A stretch of DNA of 15,087 nucleotides from CAYLHU01 sp964383715. GTDB taxonomy: Bacteria; Patescibacteriota; Minisyncoccia; Minisyncoccales; CG1-02-41-26. The stretch spans positions 1-15,087 of the forward strand of contig CAYLHU010000012.1 in the NCBI GenBank assembly GCA_964383715.1. Direction: 5' to 3'. Both the position numbers and the translations under genes were made by a program. The notes under the pieces are model-generated. The model saw nothing but the letters and a program-made list of their open reading frames with translations, was not told the origin of the DNA and searched no databases. Shown one piece after another: positions 14,422 through 15,087 of this stretch (positions within the stretch are counted from its first letter, which is position 1; the number at the start of each line of letters is the position of its first letter).

Positions 14422-14571
14422 TTCCGATTTTATTTAAGAATAAAATCGAGAATCCTCGATAGTTTTAAAATTTTTATGGCCGAGTAGCCAAGCAGCTAAG
14501 GCACTTCTCTGCAAAAGAAGTATACATGGGTGCAATTCCCATCTCGGCCTCAAATTTTAAAACTATCGGGA
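14422..14571 (+). mobile_element. Putative 150-bp tRNA-carrying insertion unit (innermost copy)
   Basis: The unit is arm L (56 bp), intact tRNA-Cys (73 bp) and arm R (21 bp). Its ends are imperfect inverted repeats: it begins TTCCGAT and ends ATCGGGA, which pair over seven bases with one G-U. L contains a hairpin, CGATTTTATT-TAAG-AATAAAATCG. It encodes no protein, so any mobility would depend on outside enzymes. A mobile nature is inferred only from the nested arrangement; slippage or template switching are alternatives. Confidence 0.4.
14478..14550 (+). tRNA. tRNA-Cys (GCA), intact central copy
   Basis: The 73 bases fold as a standard cloverleaf. The acceptor stem is GGCCGAG/CTCGGCC with U73, the discriminator base expected for tRNA-Cys. 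The D stem is GCC/GGC, the anticodon stem CTTCT/AGAAG with loop CTGCAAA (anticodon GCA), the variable loop TATAC and the T stem ATGGG/CCCAT. CCA is not encoded. The T loop is TGCAATT (G at position 55 instead of U) and the D loop has C instead of G at position 19 by my alignment, so the usual G18-psi55 and G19-C56 elbow contacts are altered in every copy. Confidence 0.92.
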
Positions 14572-14737
14572 CAAAAGAAGTATACATGGGTGCAATTCCC
14601 ATCTCGGCCTCAAATTTTAAAACTATCGGGACAAAAGAAGTATACATGGGTGCAATTCCCGTCTCGGCCTCAAATTTTAAAACTATTGGGACAGGGCTTT
14701 ATATATTCGCGCAACTCAATTATGAACGTCTTGAATC

Positions 14738-14820
14738 GCCCGGGTGCTGGAATGGTAGACAGTGTGGATTTAAAATCCATTGGAGGTTTCTCCGTGAGGG
14801 TTCGAGTCCCTCCCCGGGCA
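14738..14820 (+). tRNA. tRNA-Leu (UAA)
   Basis: The 83-base gene has acceptor stem GCCCGGG/CCCGGGC with A73, D stem CTG/CAG, anticodon stem GTGGA/TCCAT with loop TTTAAAA (anticodon TAA), a class II long variable arm GGAG-GTTT-CTCC, and T arm GAGGG-TTCGAGT-CCCTC with a canonical T loop. CCA is not encoded. It has the normal elbow sequences, unlike the neighbouring tRNA-Cys. It lies 46 bp after the last R arm of the nested array. Confidence 0.95.
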
Positions 14821-14828
14821 CACATTGG

Positions 14829-14861
14829 AAGTGAAAAATGAAAAGTGAAAAATTAAAAATG
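14829..14861. repeat. Low-complexity AAGTGAAAAATG-type repeat
   Basis: Degenerate direct repeats of (A)GTGAAAAATGAAA type occupy this stretch between tRNA-Leu and the terminator. Slippage-type sequence; no function is evident. Confidence 0.6.
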
Positions 14862-14870
14862 AGGGGAAAT

Positions 14871-14898
14871 AAAAAATCTACGCAACCGCAGATTTTTT
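14871..14898. terminator. Bidirectional terminator between tRNA-Leu and the minus-strand gene
   Basis: AAAAAATCT (14871-14879) pairs with AGATTTTTT (14890-14898) around a 10-base loop. With an A tract on one side and a T tract on the other, it can serve the plus-strand tRNA transcript and the converging minus-strand gene that ends at 14930. Confidence 0.75.
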
Positions 14899-14929
14899 GT
14901 TTCTAAAATAAACTAAATAAATTTATGTT

Positions 14930-15087
14930 TTAGTCATAAAAGACATCCATATTGGTGAGCTTTGAGCCAAATTCTAAGGCCTCTTGGCGGGAAGGAAACC
15001 AAATGTCTATGTGAAAGTCCCCTTTTCGAGAATTCATTCTGTCTTTAACAACGAAAATTTTATCTCCAAATATCTCTGGCAATCTTA
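14930..15087 (-). CDS. 3D-domain protein, C-terminal end (5' part outside window)
   Basis: The minus strand encodes the last 52 residues of a protein ending LPEIFGDKIFVVKDRMNSRK, then GDFHIDIWFPSRQEALEFG and NMDVFYD. This matches the end of the 3D (Asp-Asp-Asp) domain: a V-x-D-R-M strand, then a (I/V)-D-I-W-(F/M)-x-S-x-x-x-A-x-x-F-G segment, with the catalytic-type acids D in VKDRM and D in HIDIW. The domain occurs in lytic transglycosylase-like cell-wall enzymes related to MltA and RpfB/YuiC, which are usually exported. The N-terminus, where a signal peptide would be, is not in the window. It converges on the tRNA genes and shares their terminator. Confidence 0.75.
   Translation of the reverse strand, partial: RLPEIFGDKIFVVKDRMNSRKGDFHIDIWFPSRQEALEFGSKLTNMDVFYD

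Larger units (their letters stand above)
14388..14610 (+). pseudogene. Middle interrupted tRNA-Cys (5' half 14388-14421, 3' half 14572-14610)
   Basis: Both halves are identical in sequence to the intact central gene but are split between G34 and C35 by the 150-bp unit at 14422-14571. Removal of that unit would restore a perfect tRNA-Cys. No splice-machinery signature is recognised. Confidence 0.7.
14298..14670 (+). pseudogene. Outer interrupted tRNA-Cys (5' half 14298-14331, 3' half 14632-14670)
   Basis: The outermost halves would form a complete tRNA-Cys if the 300-bp interruption (14332-14631) were removed. The 3' half differs from the inner copies by A to G at 14661, which turns the T-stem pair U50-A64 into a U-G wobble and keeps pairing. 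The flank before the 5' half (aatcaatggcgt) is not arm L, so this is probably the original resident gene. Whether it is spliced or dead is unknown. Confidence 0.7.
14298..14691 (+). repeat. Concentric (nested) tRNA-Cys half-gene array
   Basis: Three identical 34-bp tRNA-Cys 5' halves start at 14298, 14388 and 14478 (period exactly 90). Three 39-bp 3' halves start at 14512, 14572 and 14632 (period exactly 60). The third 5' half and first 3' half join into the only intact gene. Between 5' halves is a 56-bp arm L (14332-14387, 14422-14477); after each 3' half is a 21-bp arm R (14551-14571, 14611-14631, 14671-14691). The order 5'-5'-5'/3'-3'-3' equals two successive insertions of a 150-bp unit L-tRNA-R between bases 34 and 35 of the tRNA. 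L ends with a 19-base stretch complementary to R with one G-U pair, so the RNA could fold concentrically. Confidence 0.9.

Noticed and set aside
14298..14691. Group I intron in tRNA-Cys
   Set aside because: The interruptions are 150 bp per layer, of which 73 are tRNA; no P3-P8 core or homing endonuclease is visible, and the proposed intron does not end in G.
14298..14691. Circularly permuted or archaeal-type split tRNA
   Set aside because: Permuted genes place the 3' half before the 5' half, whereas here 5' halves come first, and no bulge-helix-bulge motif of the standard form is clear.
14526..14841. Two overlapping plus-strand reading frames with repeated peptides across the tRNA region
   Set aside because: The peptide repeats are translations of the 60-bp tRNA 3'-half repeat and then of tRNA-Leu; the RNA genes explain the sequence.

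Overview
This AT-rich bacterial window most resembles a member of the Candidate Phyla Radiation (Patescibacteria). The reasons are inferential: intergenic spacers are short, housekeeping proteins are compact (IF-2 of about 516 aa with almost no N-terminal extension), most starts lack a Shine-Dalgarno sequence, and a NYN-domain protein and a 3D-domain protein are present. No taxonomic marker fixes the lineage.

Region 1 (1-7281, all plus strand) is a tightly packed defence-type gene string. It opens with a type I restriction-modification system: hsdR (cut by the window's left edge), hsdM and hsdS. Six further genes follow with gaps of 34 bp or less: a DUF3800 protein overlapping hsdS by ATGA, an intracellular trypsin-like serine protease with an intact His-Asp-Ser triad, a HARE-HTH/PD-(D/E)XK nuclease fusion, a small Cys-motif protein, a second PD-(D/E)XK-like protein and a 57-aa zinc ribbon. 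The spacing suggests one operon in which extra effectors ride with the RM system.

Region 2 (7282-10736) is accessory and partly decayed. It holds a cluster of palindromic repeats, a 53-aa helical protein, a truncated Pif1-type helicase, a one-helix membrane protein, a second DUF3800 protein ending at a terminator, about 500 bp without a convincing gene, a Phd/YefM-RelE toxin-antitoxin pair behind three exact-length tandem 11-bp repeats, and a NYN-domain nuclease-like protein followed by two hairpins.

Region 3 (10738-14287) is core genome: xseA and xseB (exonuclease VII), a strong hairpin terminator, then infB and rbfA. The IF-2 C-terminal domain has lost several residues that normally recognise formyl-methionine.

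Region 4 (14298-14820) is the most unusual. An intact tRNA-Cys(GCA) gene sits at the centre of a concentric array. Three copies of the tRNA 5' half (90-bp period) lie to its left, the last being part of the intact gene, and three copies of the 3' half (60-bp period) lie to its right. Every break falls exactly between anticodon bases G34 and C35. The layout equals a 150-bp unit (56-bp left arm, 73-bp tRNA, 21-bp right arm) inserted twice into its own tRNA, like Russian dolls, and the two arms are complementary to each other. An ordinary tRNA-Leu(UAA) follows. The window closes with a terminator and the end of a minus-strand 3D-domain protein gene.
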